Below are positions 1 through 5,102 of a stretch of 6,084 bases of DNA, one piece after another (position 1 is the first letter of the stretch; the number at the start of each line of letters is the position of its first letter). The DNA lies in the NCBI GenBank assembly GCA_002329495.1, contig DCTH01000101.1, positions 14,566 through 20,649 on the forward strand, written 5' to 3'. The notes below the pieces were generated by a model. That model did not search any database. It was not told the origin of the DNA and was given only the letters and a program-made list of their open reading frames with translations. Origin of the DNA: Syntrophothermus sp. UBA1445. GTDB lineage: Bacteria; Bacillota; Syntrophomonadia; Syntrophomonadales; DTU052. Made by a program: the position numbers and the translations under genes.

Positions 1-275
1 CTACATCAGCGGGGGCCCTGCTCGTCCTGGTTCCGTATGCCATACTGTACCTCTTTTTTGCCTTTGTCGCAGTCATTGTTATTTTTCGCATGGTATCCCT
101 CGGTTCGCTGACTGCAGCTCTGATAATTCCTTTTTTGACCATTTTCCTTTATCCCCAGGACCGATTTATAATCATCCTCACTTTCCTCCTGGCAGTCCTG
201 GTGATCTACCGCCACAAGGACAACATAAAGCGGCTGATAAACGGAACCGAACCCCGAATCGGGGAGCGGGTCTAA
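1..275 (+). CDS. plsY: PlsY, acyl-phosphate:glycerol-3-phosphate acyltransferase, C-terminal part
   Basis: This is the last 90 residues of an integral membrane enzyme that moves an acyl group from acyl-phosphate to glycerol-3-phosphate, giving lysophosphatidic acid at the cytoplasmic membrane. The frame is open from base 3 (bases 1-2 belong to a cut codon) to TAA at 273-275; the N-terminal half lies outside the window. Visible family marks are the TSAGALL stretch, which in complete PlsY follows the glycine-rich GGKGVA motif, then VSLGSLTAA, and the basic tail YRHKDNIKRLINGTEPRIG, which is very typical of PlsY. At least three hydrophobic membrane segments can be seen. The ATG at base 90 is internal, not the start. 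The gene ends one base before gpsA, whose product makes the substrate of PlsY, so the two are almost certainly co-transcribed and translationally coupled. The family assignment is confident; only the start is unknown. Confidence 0.93.
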   Translation, partial: TSAGALLVLVPYAILYLFFAFVAVIVIFRMVSLGSLTAALIIPFLTIFLYPQDRFIIILTFLLAVLVIYRHKDNIKRLINGTEPRIGERV

Positions 276-276
276 A

Positions 277-1287
277 ATGAAAAAGGTAACCGTCCTGGGG
301 GCGGGCAGCTGGGGAACTGCCTTGGCGGTTCTGCTGCAGAAGCGTGGTCACGAGGTCACCATGTGGGGCAGGATCGAGGATGGGATTCTTGATGTTGCCC
401 GCGACCGGATTAATCCCCGTTATCTCCCGGGGGTAACCATTCCGGACGAACTTCACGTCACCGCTGATCTGGATTATGCCTTGAACCGACCGGAAATACT
501 GGTCCTGTCGATACCCTCCCAGGCTCTGCGCTCGGTCCTGCAACAGATTGGAGGACGGATCGGGCACGAGGTAGTGATAGTAAACACCGCCAAGGGATTG
601 GAAGCCGGGTCTCACCTTCGGATGAGTGAGGTTGTGTATGAGATCTGGGGCCCCGACATTCTCAAACGGTATGCCGTACTCTCTGGTCCCAGTCATGCTG
701 AGGAGGTAGGAAGGGGAATCCCGACGGCTGTGGTGGCCGCTTCCTCAAATCTGCCTACTGCCGAACTGGTGCAAGATGTTTTCATGTACCGCTGTTTTCG
801 GGTTTATACCAGTCAGGACGTGATTGGGGTGGAGATGGGCGGTTCACTGAAGAATATTATCGCCCTGGCCACCGGCATCAGTGAAGGACTGGGTTTTGGC
901 GACAATACCAAGGCAGCCCTTCTGACCCGGGGGCTGGTGGAAATAATTCGCATGGGGGTGCAGGTGGGAGCCCAGGCCAAGACCTTTGCCGGTCTGAGCG
1001 GCATTGGTGATCTGGTGGTAACCTGCAACAGCCGTCACTCGCGCAATAGCCGCGCCGGGGTCCTGATCGGGCAGGGCTGTACCCGGGAACAGGCCATCGA
1101 AAAGGTCGGTATGGTGGTAGAAGGCATAATGACCACCAAAGCGGCTTATGAGATGTCCCATGAACTGGGGGTGGAAATGCCCATCACCGACACCGTCTAT
1201 GAAGTAATCTTTGCCAACCAGCCGGCTGGTCCCGCGGTCTGGAAGCTTATGGAGAGGGACAAGAAACAAGAAACCTTGCCCTCCTGA
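277..1287 (+). CDS. gpsA: Glycerol-3-phosphate dehydrogenase [NAD(P)+], GpsA
   Basis: The 336-residue product is the usual length for GpsA, the cytosolic enzyme that reduces dihydroxyacetone phosphate to sn-glycerol-3-phosphate for phospholipid synthesis. The N-terminal Rossmann fold starts at once with GAGSWG (residues 8-13). NTAKGLE (103-109) carries the conserved Lys106, SGPSHAEEV spans 136-144, and SLKN (190-193) contains the catalytic Lys192, followed by GFGDNTKAALLTRGL (206-220) and GDLVVTC (244-250) in the substrate-binding helical domain. All expected key residues are present and there is no frameshift. ATG 277 lies one base after the plsY stop. Its ribosome binding site, GGGGAG at 261-266, lies inside the plsY coding sequence, as expected for a coupled pair. 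It converges with the acetyltransferase gene on the other strand with only 16 bases between the stops and no recognisable terminator, so read-through antisense RNA is possible at this junction. Confidence 0.97.
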   Translation: MKKVTVLGAGSWGTALAVLLQKRGHEVTMWGRIEDGILDVARDRINPRYLPGVTIPDELHVTADLDYALNRPEILVLSIPSQALRSVLQQIGGRIGHEVVIVNTAKGLEAGSHLRMSEVVYEIWGPDILKRYAVLSGPSHAEEVGRGIPTAVVAASSNLPTAELVQDVFMYRCFRVYTSQDVIGVEMGGSLKNIIALATGISEGLGFGDNTKAALLTRGLVEIIRMGVQVGAQAKTFAGLSGIGDLVVTCNSRHSRNSRAGVLIGQGCTREQAIEKVGMVVEGIMTTKAAYEMSHELGVEMPITDTVYEVIFANQPAGPAVWKLMERDKKQETLPS

Positions 1288-1303
1288 CTCACCTGACGTG
1301 GCT

Positions 1304-1801
1304 TTAGGACTCGTCGATCAACAGCTGGTAAAAGTGGACATCCTGCCATTTACCGAACTTAAAACCCGCCTCTTTAAAACAGCCTACAAATTCAAACCCA
1401 AACTTCTTATGCAGCCCGATGCTGACCTCATTTTCGCCGGTTATGCAGGCGAGCACCACGTGATAATTTAGCTTTTTCGCCCGCTTAAGCAGTTCCTGCA
1501 TCAAGGCCTTGCCAATTCCCTGGCCCCAGTGCCCGGGTTCAATGTAGATGGAAAGCTCGGCGGATCGGGAATAGGCCGATTTGTCCCGGAACTTGCTAAG
1601 GCAGCAGTATCCTACCACCTCCCCGTCCAGTTCCGCAACGATCAGCGGATACTGACCCTGATGTTCCCGAAACCAAACCTCTCGCTCCGCGAGGGTCTTT
1701 TCTTCTGTATCAAATGAGGCCACCAGATTTTTGACGGCCCAGTTGTAGATATTGAGTATTGACGGCAAATCATCGATGACAGCATCTCTTATGTGTAACA
1801 C
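1304..1801 (-). CDS. GNAT-family N-acetyltransferase (phosphinothricin acetyltransferase-like)
   Basis: The product has 165 residues, a full single GNAT domain that transfers an acetyl group from acetyl-CoA to an amine. The start (IRDAVIDDLPSILNIYN), the central VAELDGEVVGYCCLSKF (55-71) with the typical beta-strand pattern, and SIYIEPGHWGQGIGKALM (84-101), which is motif A with the acetyl-CoA pyrophosphate loop, all fit the phosphinothricin/methionine-sulfone acetyltransferase branch (PAT/MnaT type). So does the ending NEVSIGLHKKFGFEFVGCFKEAGFKFGKWQDV. The actual substrate cannot be read from sequence; small amino-acid analogues are known substrates of the branch. The start is GTG at 1801, preceded on its strand by AAAGGAG with about ten bases of spacing. 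An ATG eight bases upstream is out of frame and stops after six codons. The gene is transcribed against gpsA and divergently from spoIVA, so it is a separate unit placed between genes that are often adjacent in Clostridia. Confidence 0.88.
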   Translation of the reverse strand: MLHIRDAVIDDLPSILNIYNWAVKNLVASFDTEEKTLAEREVWFREHQGQYPLIVAELDGEVVGYCCLSKFRDKSAYSRSAELSIYIEPGHWGQGIGKALMQELLKRAKKLNYHVVLACITGENEVSIGLHKKFGFEFVGCFKEAGFKFGKWQDVHFYQLLIDES

Positions 1802-2008
1802 GAATTCATTTCTCCTTTCACCACCGTTAACAACTGGTCAAATTACAGTATAAACCATTTGTCATAAAAAGCACGGCAAAAACTATAATTTACCTGAGAG
1901 TAATCGGGTGGCTTGACCTCCACAGGACAGACATATCAGAATCATTCCCTTGTCCCCGGATCAAGCTTGTTTTATTAGGGATCACGTCCAACTTTTTTTC
2001 ATTCTTGG

Positions 2009-2037
2009 TAATATTAATCCAAGCTGCTCCATATATT
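2009..2037 (+). promoter_or_regulatory. Predicted sigma-E (mother-cell) promoter of spoIVA
   Basis: TAATATT (2009-2015) matches the sigma-E -35 consensus KMATATT at every position. After 14 bases, CATATATT (2030-2037) matches the -10 consensus CATACAHT at seven of eight positions. A 14-15 base spacer is normal for this factor. Transcription would begin near 2044, leaving about 90 bases of leader before GTG 2133. In Bacillus subtilis spoIVA is transcribed by sigma-E in the mother cell, so position, consensus and gene agree. Consensus values are from general knowledge; no transcription data are available here. Confidence 0.72.
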
Positions 2038-2117
2038 TGTACTGTTAACGAGGGCAATTGCATAAAAATAGGAAAGGTCGCCTGCAGGGGAGGGAAGCTT
2101 CTTTGAAAGTTTTAACC

Positions 2118-2125
2118 GAGGAGGG
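2118..2125 (+). promoter_or_regulatory. Ribosome binding site deciding the spoIVA start
   Basis: GAGGAGGG is a near-perfect Shine-Dalgarno sequence ending seven bases before GTG 2133. The upstream TTG at 2058 has only GAGGG three bases away, too close to work well. This site is the main reason, with the homology numbering, for choosing GTG 2133. Confidence 0.85.
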
Positions 2126-2132
2126 AATCAGA

Positions 2133-3611
2133 GTGGAGGGAAACAACATCTTGAGAGATATCGCCGAAAGGACTGGCGGCGATATTTATCTGGGGGTTGT
2201 TGGACCGGTTCGTACAGGGAAATCCACTTTCATTAAACGGTTCATGGAACTTATGGTCATTCCCGAGATTAAGGATGTTTATGACCGGGAAAGGGCCAAG
2301 GATGAGCTACCCCTTAGTGGAGCCGGGCGAACCATAACAACAACCGAACCGAAATTTGTGCCGAATGAAGCCGTGGAGGTCAATATCAAGAACGGCTTGA
2401 ATGCTAGATTTCGGGTTATTGACTGTGTAGGCTATGCCGTCCCGGGAGCACTCGGGTATGAAGAGGACGACGAACCTCGTATGGTACATACACCATGGTT
2501 TGAATACGAGATCCCGTTTGAGGAAGCGGCCGAGATCGGAACCCGCAAGGTAATCGAGGATCACTCCACCATAGGCCTAGTAGTCGTTACTGATGGCTCG
2601 ATCAGCGATATCCCCAGATCCAATTATATCGAGGCCGAGGAAAGGGTAATCAGGGAGCTTCAGGAACTGGAGAAGCCCTTCATGATCATTCTTAACTCCA
2701 CCCGGCCTTATGATGAGGAAGTACATGAGCTGGCCCAGGAGTTAACTGAAAAGTACGGGGTGGCAGTGGTTCCTCTTGATTGTCAGCAGATGGCACGGGA
2801 AGATGCCTACCATATCCTGGAGGAAGCCCTCTATGAATTCCCGGTGCAGGAGGTAAACATCCGTCTGCCCAAGTGGGTCGATGAGGTTGAAGAGGATTTC
2901 TGGCTCCGCAACCGGATTGAAGGTTCTATCCGGGGAATCCTGGAGGATGTGAAAAAGGTTAGAGACATCGATGTGGCCATGGATAAACTGGCTGACATCG
3001 AATACATCAGCCTGGTCACCATGGAGAACATGAGCCTGGGTACCGGGATAGCCTCTATCGATCTGGCAGTGCCTGATGAACTCTACTATCAGGTTCTGAG
3101 CGAGGTCAGCGGCCTCGATGTCCAGGGCGACTACGACGTCATGCGGCTGATGAGGGAGCTGGCCGTGGCGAAGAAGGAATATGACAAGGTATCATCCGCC
3201 CTTGAAGAGGTCAAAGCTACCGGCTACGGGATGGTAACCCCCAGTCTGGATGAAATGTTCCTGGAGGAGCCCGAACTGATCCGCCAGGGCAACCGTTTTG
3301 GGGTACGCTTGCGGGCCAAAGCCCCTTCACTCCATATCATCCGGGCTGATATCTCCACCGAGATAACCCCGATCATCGGAACCGAGAAGCAGACCCAGGA
3401 ACTGGTGCGCTACATGCTGGACGAATTCGAAGAAAACCCGCAGAAGATTTGGGAGTCCAACATCTTCGGCAAGTCCCTGCATGACCTGGTAAGGGAGGGC
3501 ATTCAGAACAAACTCCATGGAATGCCGGAGAATGCACAGCACAAACTGGCGGAGACAGTAAGCCGGATTGTGAATGACGGCAACGGAGCTCTGATCTGTA
3601 TAATCATCTAG
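2133..3611 (+). CDS. spoIVA: Stage IV sporulation protein A (SpoIVA), spore coat morphogenetic ATPase
   Basis: SpoIVA is the cytoskeleton-like ATPase of the mother cell that polymerises on the outer forespore membrane, is anchored there by SpoVM, and forms the base on which coat and cortex are built. Starting at GTG 2133 the protein has 492 residues, the same as the Bacillus subtilis protein as I remember it, and it begins with the conserved NILRDIAERTGGDIYLGVVG. The P-loop GPVRTGKST puts its lysine at residue 30, the threonine pair of TTEPKF falls at 70-71, and DCVGY puts Asp at 97: the same numbers as the ATPase residues studied in Bacillus. PRMVHTPWFEYEIPF, HSTIGLVVVTDG and EAEERVI are further family blocks. 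The C-terminal region, needed for membrane localisation in Bacillus, is intact (IIGTEKQ, MPENAQHKL, hydrophobic last residues). A longer reading from TTG 2058 adds 25 basic residues that do not fit the family. A terminator 51 bases after the stop suggests a single-gene transcript. Confidence 0.97.
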   Translation: MEGNNILRDIAERTGGDIYLGVVGPVRTGKSTFIKRFMELMVIPEIKDVYDRERAKDELPLSGAGRTITTTEPKFVPNEAVEVNIKNGLNARFRVIDCVGYAVPGALGYEEDDEPRMVHTPWFEYEIPFEEAAEIGTRKVIEDHSTIGLVVVTDGSISDIPRSNYIEAEERVIRELQELEKPFMIILNSTRPYDEEVHELAQELTEKYGVAVVPLDCQQMAREDAYHILEEALYEFPVQEVNIRLPKWVDEVEEDFWLRNRIEGSIRGILEDVKKVRDIDVAMDKLADIEYISLVTMENMSLGTGIASIDLAVPDELYYQVLSEVSGLDVQGDYDVMRLMRELAVAKKEYDKVSSALEEVKATGYGMVTPSLDEMFLEEPELIRQGNRFGVRLRAKAPSLHIIRADISTEITPIIGTEKQTQELVRYMLDEFEENPQKIWESNIFGKSLHDLVREGIQNKLHGMPENAQHKLAETVSRIVNDGNGALICIII

Positions 3612-3661
3612 TGATACCAGGAATTGTCCTCTAACAATACCCTTCACATATCCAAAACTCT

Positions 3662-3689
3662 AGCCGGCTTTAGGCCGGCTTTTATTTTT
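3662..3689 (+). terminator. Intrinsic terminator of spoIVA
   Basis: A perfect 7-base-pair GC-rich stem, AGCCGGC (3662-3668) with GCCGGCT (3674-3680), has a five-base loop and runs into TTTATTTTT (3681-3689). It lies 51 bases after the spoIVA stop. It separates spoIVA from the next gene, which must therefore have its own promoter. Confidence 0.9.
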
Positions 3690-3762
3690 CCTAGGCCATT
3701 CCTGTGAAGGAATTATTTACTGGTAAGAAGAAGATTAAAATAGAACATAGTAAGCGTATGTG

Positions 3763-3768
3763 GGTGAT
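3763..3768 (+). promoter_or_regulatory. GGTGAT-type ribosome binding site
   Basis: GGTGAT lies four bases before ATG 3773. It can pair with the extreme 3' end of 16S rRNA (the GGTGAT part of the full GGAGGTGAT complement), and the spacing is right when the full complement is aligned. It supports ATG 3773 over the GTG at 3704 and the ATG at 3758, neither of which has a recognisable site. Confidence 0.5.
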
Positions 3769-3772
3769 TAAG

Positions 3773-4135
3773 ATGGCCCAGAAGAGACGGCTGGTGTTCC
3801 TTAAGAATAAGGAAGTTCAGTTCGAGAAGCAGATCAATACTTACATACTTGATGAGCAATGCAGGGTTCTGGACGTAACCATGCTGGAATGGGACCGCGT
3901 TGAACGTCAATATTATCTGGGACTGTTGGTCGAGGAACAGCTCAAGTTTTTCCGGCAGAACTGCCTCCTACTTGAACAGAGGCGTCCCGATGATCTGACC
4001 AAGGACCTCGATGATTTCTCCAGCGTTATGGCACAGGCCAAGAATGTGGATTACAAGATTAACTTCGTCAGGACTTTTGCTCTGCTTACTCCCAAAGGGG
4101 CCCGGTATTATGCCTTTGTTCTTTATGAAGACTGA
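3773..4135 (+). CDS. Hypothetical protein, unrecognised family
   Basis: I do not recognise this protein. From ATG 3773 it has 120 residues, soluble and mixed-charge, with no signal peptide, membrane segment or cysteine cluster. It begins MAQKRRLVFLKNKEVQFEKQ, has predicted alternating strands (INTYILDEQCRVLDVTML), a charged and likely helical middle (VEEQLKFFRQNCLLLEQRR, then DDLTKDLDDF) and an aromatic C-terminus (GARYYAFVLYED). The frame stays open back to GTG 3704, which would give 143 residues with a lysine-rich start, but 3704 lies only 14 bases after the spoIVA terminator and lacks a ribosome binding site. A weak promoter-like pair, TTTACT (3716-3721) and TAAAAT (3736-3741), would fit a start at 3773, though its 14-base spacer is short. 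Codon choice looks like that of its neighbours, so I take it as a real gene. It sits 97 bases before the DUF1232 gene in the same direction, which may place the two in one unit. No function is proposed. Confidence 0.65.
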   Translation: MAQKRRLVFLKNKEVQFEKQINTYILDEQCRVLDVTMLEWDRVERQYYLGLLVEEQLKFFRQNCLLLEQRRPDDLTKDLDDFSSVMAQAKNVDYKINFVRTFALLTPKGARYYAFVLYED

Positions 4136-4171
4136 CAGGTGGTGTGGTAGACTGTAGGGTAAGACACCTGT
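4135..4171 (+). repeat. Inverted repeat between the hypothetical gene and the DUF1232 gene
   Basis: ACAGGTG (4135-4141) is repeated inverted as CACCTGT (4165-4171), seven pairs across a 23-base loop, with two further G-T pairs possible outside. It begins at the last base of the upstream stop codon. There is no run of T after it, so it is not a standard terminator. It could be an mRNA-stabilising or attenuating structure, or chance. Confidence 0.3.
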
Positions 4172-4223
4172 TGTCCCTATGCGACGAGGTAGGCGTAAGG
4201 AACCAGGTCCCATATAATTGCAT

Positions 4224-4229
4224 GGTGAT
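4224..4229 (+). promoter_or_regulatory. GGTGAT-type ribosome binding site of the DUF1232 gene
   Basis: GGTGAT ends three bases before ATG 4233. As at 3763-3768, it matches the distal part of the 16S complement rather than the GGAGG core. It favours ATG 4233 over the in-frame TTG at 4218. Confidence 0.5.
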
Positions 4230-4232
4230 AAT

Positions 4233-4655
4233 ATGAAAAACACGCAATCCCGTTCCTTGTTGAAGGAAGCCATTATATTGATACCCAAGCTGCTCCGGCT
4301 GTTCTTCAAAACTATGGGCGATCGCCGGGTCAGCGTTAACCAAAAGCTCCTGCTGCTTGGGACTATCCTGTATGTGATATCACCGATCGACTTTGTACCG
4401 GACTTCATTCCGTTTACAGGACAGGTAGATGATATTCTGCTCCTGGCCGTTGTTGTCCTGAAGGTCATGCAACAAGCCGGCCGTTCCGTGTTTCAGGACA
4501 ACTGGAAAGACTCCCAGGGTCTCCCGGACCTCGCCCGGCAAATAATGAAGCTGGCCTCCTCCTTTCTTCCCTCATCCATATACAACCGGATCGTGAAAGA
4601 CCCCCACCCCCAGGACGACGTTATCGACGTCAAATACCGCATCCACAAAGATTAA
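4233..4655 (+). CDS. DUF1232 (YkvA-like) membrane protein
   Basis: The 140-residue product carries the DUF1232 signature YVISPIDFVPDFIPFTGQVD (47-66) followed by DILLLAVVVLKVM. The SPIDxxPDFIP turn between two hydrophobic segments, the glycine at 63 and the Asp pair at 66-67 are the conserved core. The region 12-27 (EAIILIPKLLRLFFKT) is amphipathic or membrane-associated. The C-terminal half (80-140) is polar and less conserved, longer than in minimal family members. The biochemical role of the family is unknown to me; members are small membrane proteins in many bacteria. The start at ATG 4233 rests on a GGTGAT site; TTG 4218 would add five residues. A hairpin terminator follows four bases after the TAA. 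The preceding gene ends 97 bases upstream, so a two-gene unit is possible but unproven. Confidence 0.85.
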   Translation: MKNTQSRSLLKEAIILIPKLLRLFFKTMGDRRVSVNQKLLLLGTILYVISPIDFVPDFIPFTGQVDDILLLAVVVLKVMQQAGRSVFQDNWKDSQGLPDLARQIMKLASSFLPSSIYNRIVKDPHPQDDVIDVKYRIHKD

Positions 4656-4976
4656 TGGGGGACGGGTTCGCTGTCCCATTTTTTATATGGTGAGTTATCT
4701 GGTTCCGCGCGCGGCGGCCTGCGGTGAATTCCGTTCGCTCCCTGGGTCCTGCACTGGCAACACCAACTGCTCAGGTTCAGGTGGAAAGTACCACCCCGCC
4801 AAATCGACGTCCATGTCTCAAAGGTGGGCTCGCGACCTCCTATCGCTCGGCTGCTTTCCACCTTCACCTTCACAGGGTGTTGCACAGCTCGGACCCAACG
4901 TCCGCTCACCGGAATTCACCTCAGGCCTTAGATGCAACAAAGGAATGGGAGAATAAACCTGTCCCCATGTCCCATT
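4654..4976. repeat. Long imperfect palindromic repeat element with hairpin ends (REP- or MITE-like)
   Basis: The two halves of this stretch are inverted copies of each other. Matching blocks, left to right arm: AATGGG...CCCATT unit 4654-4680 with 4944-4976; GGCCTG-c-GGTGAATTCCG 4716-4733 with 4910-4927 (17 of 18); TGGGTCC 4743-4749 with 4891-4897; GCAACACC 4757-4764 with 4876-4883; AGGTGGAAAG 4779-4788 with 4854-4863 (perfect). About 65 bases remain as a central loop. Each end unit is itself a hairpin with the core ATGGGGAC-A/G-GGTT. Such AATGGGGACAGGTT-type palindromes resemble, from memory, dispersed REP-like sequences near IS200-type (RAYT) transposases in Clostridia and other bacteria; that link is inference. 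No transposase gene is present, and open frames on both strands lack ribosome binding sites and simply follow the symmetry. Confidence 0.75.
4659..4684 (+). terminator. Intrinsic terminator of the DUF1232 gene, formed by the repeat end
   Basis: GGGACGG (4659-4665) pairs with CTGTCCC (4671-4677), seven pairs including one G-T, around the loop GTTCG. A six-T run follows at 4679-4684. An alternative pairing, AATGGG (4654-4659) with CCCATT (4675-4680), starts within the stop codon. The hairpin is also the left end unit of the palindromic element, so the repeat appears to supply the terminator. Confidence 0.7.
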
Positions 4977-5008
4977 TCCAAGAATGGGATAACAAGCCTG
5001 TCCCGGTG
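4943..5008 (+). repeat. Two direct copies of the AATGGGA...CCTGTCCC unit, 39-base period
   Basis: The unit at 4943-4969 recurs at 4982-5008 with 22 of 27 bases identical. Both contain GAATGGGA, a variable six bases, then A/G-CCTGTCCC. The first copy is the right end of the palindromic element; the second lies outside it, directly before the promoter of the ACT-domain gene. The inverted form of the same unit is at 4654-4680, giving three copies in this gap. Confidence 0.75.
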
Positions 5009-5022
5009 CCCCAAAAAATTGC

Positions 5023-5051
5023 TTACCTGCGGGGGATTTCTGTGCTATAAT
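5023..5051 (+). promoter_or_regulatory. Extended -10 promoter of the thrR-hom unit
   Basis: TATAAT at 5046-5051 is a perfect sigma-A -10 and is preceded by TG and one base (5043-5045), the extended -10 element. TTACCT at 5023-5028 is a partial -35 at the standard 17-base spacing. Transcription should start near 5058, leaving about 45 bases of leader, too short for a T-box or lysine riboswitch. Regulation is therefore more likely by a protein at the promoter. Confidence 0.75.
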
Positions 5052-5102
5052 GTCCACCAGGCATAGAAAAAAATCCATCTCGGATAGACAGCGGGGATAG
5101 GT

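Larger units (their letters stand above)
1802..2132. other. Divergent intergenic region between acetyltransferase gene and spoIVA
   Basis: These 331 bases hold no convincing gene. The left end has the ribosome binding site of the acetyltransferase gene (AGGAG on the minus strand, around 1812-1816). A modest minus-strand -10-like hexamer, TATACT at 1848-1853, might be its promoter, but no good -35 is present. The right part carries the sigma-E-like promoter at 2009-2037, an untranslated leader of roughly 90 bases and the spoIVA ribosome binding site. The spoIVA frame is open back to TTG 2058, but homology and the ribosome binding site argue against translation of that stretch. I saw no riboswitch, strong hairpin or repeat in between. 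Confidence 0.6.

Noticed and set aside
178..696. 172-codon minus-strand frame opposite plsY and gpsA
   Set aside because: It is antisense to highly conserved GpsA motifs and has proline- and glycine-rich composition typical of a shadow frame.
1859..1889. TTGTCA and TATAAT on the plus strand upstream of spoIVA
   Set aside because: The spacer is 19 bases and a vegetative promoter would be unexpected for spoIVA; the sigma-E match downstream is better placed.
2058..2132. N-terminal extension of SpoIVA from TTG 2058
   Set aside because: It adds 25 residues absent from the family and lies just after the predicted transcription start; GTG 2133 has a strong ribosome binding site and the expected numbering.
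3704..3772. GTG 3704 as start of the unrecognised gene
   Set aside because: It lies 14 bases after a strong terminator with no room for a promoter and has no ribosome binding site. It stays possible but less likely than ATG 3773.
4213..4218. TATAAT hexamer before the DUF1232 gene
   Set aside because: No -35 is found at usable spacing, and transcription would begin only about eight bases before the ATG, cutting into its ribosome binding site.
3968..4468. 166-codon minus-strand frame across two small genes
   Set aside because: It is antisense to the DUF1232 signature and to the preceding gene, spans both of them, and shows no family motif.
4654..5008. CRISPR array or tRNA/rRNA fragment in the repeat-rich gap
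   Set aside because: Only three degenerate units in mixed orientation with unequal spacing occur, and no cloverleaf or rRNA-like segment was seen.
4652..5078. Several open frames of 85-108 codons on both strands between the DUF1232 gene and thrR
   Set aside because: They overlap each other across an inverted repeat, lack ribosome binding sites, and contain low-complexity repeat-derived motifs such as NKPVP twice. Symmetry of the palindrome explains them.
5052..5102. Possible riboswitch or T-box leader in front of thrR-hom
   Set aside because: The leader is only about 45 bases and lacks a T-box sequence or terminator hairpin.
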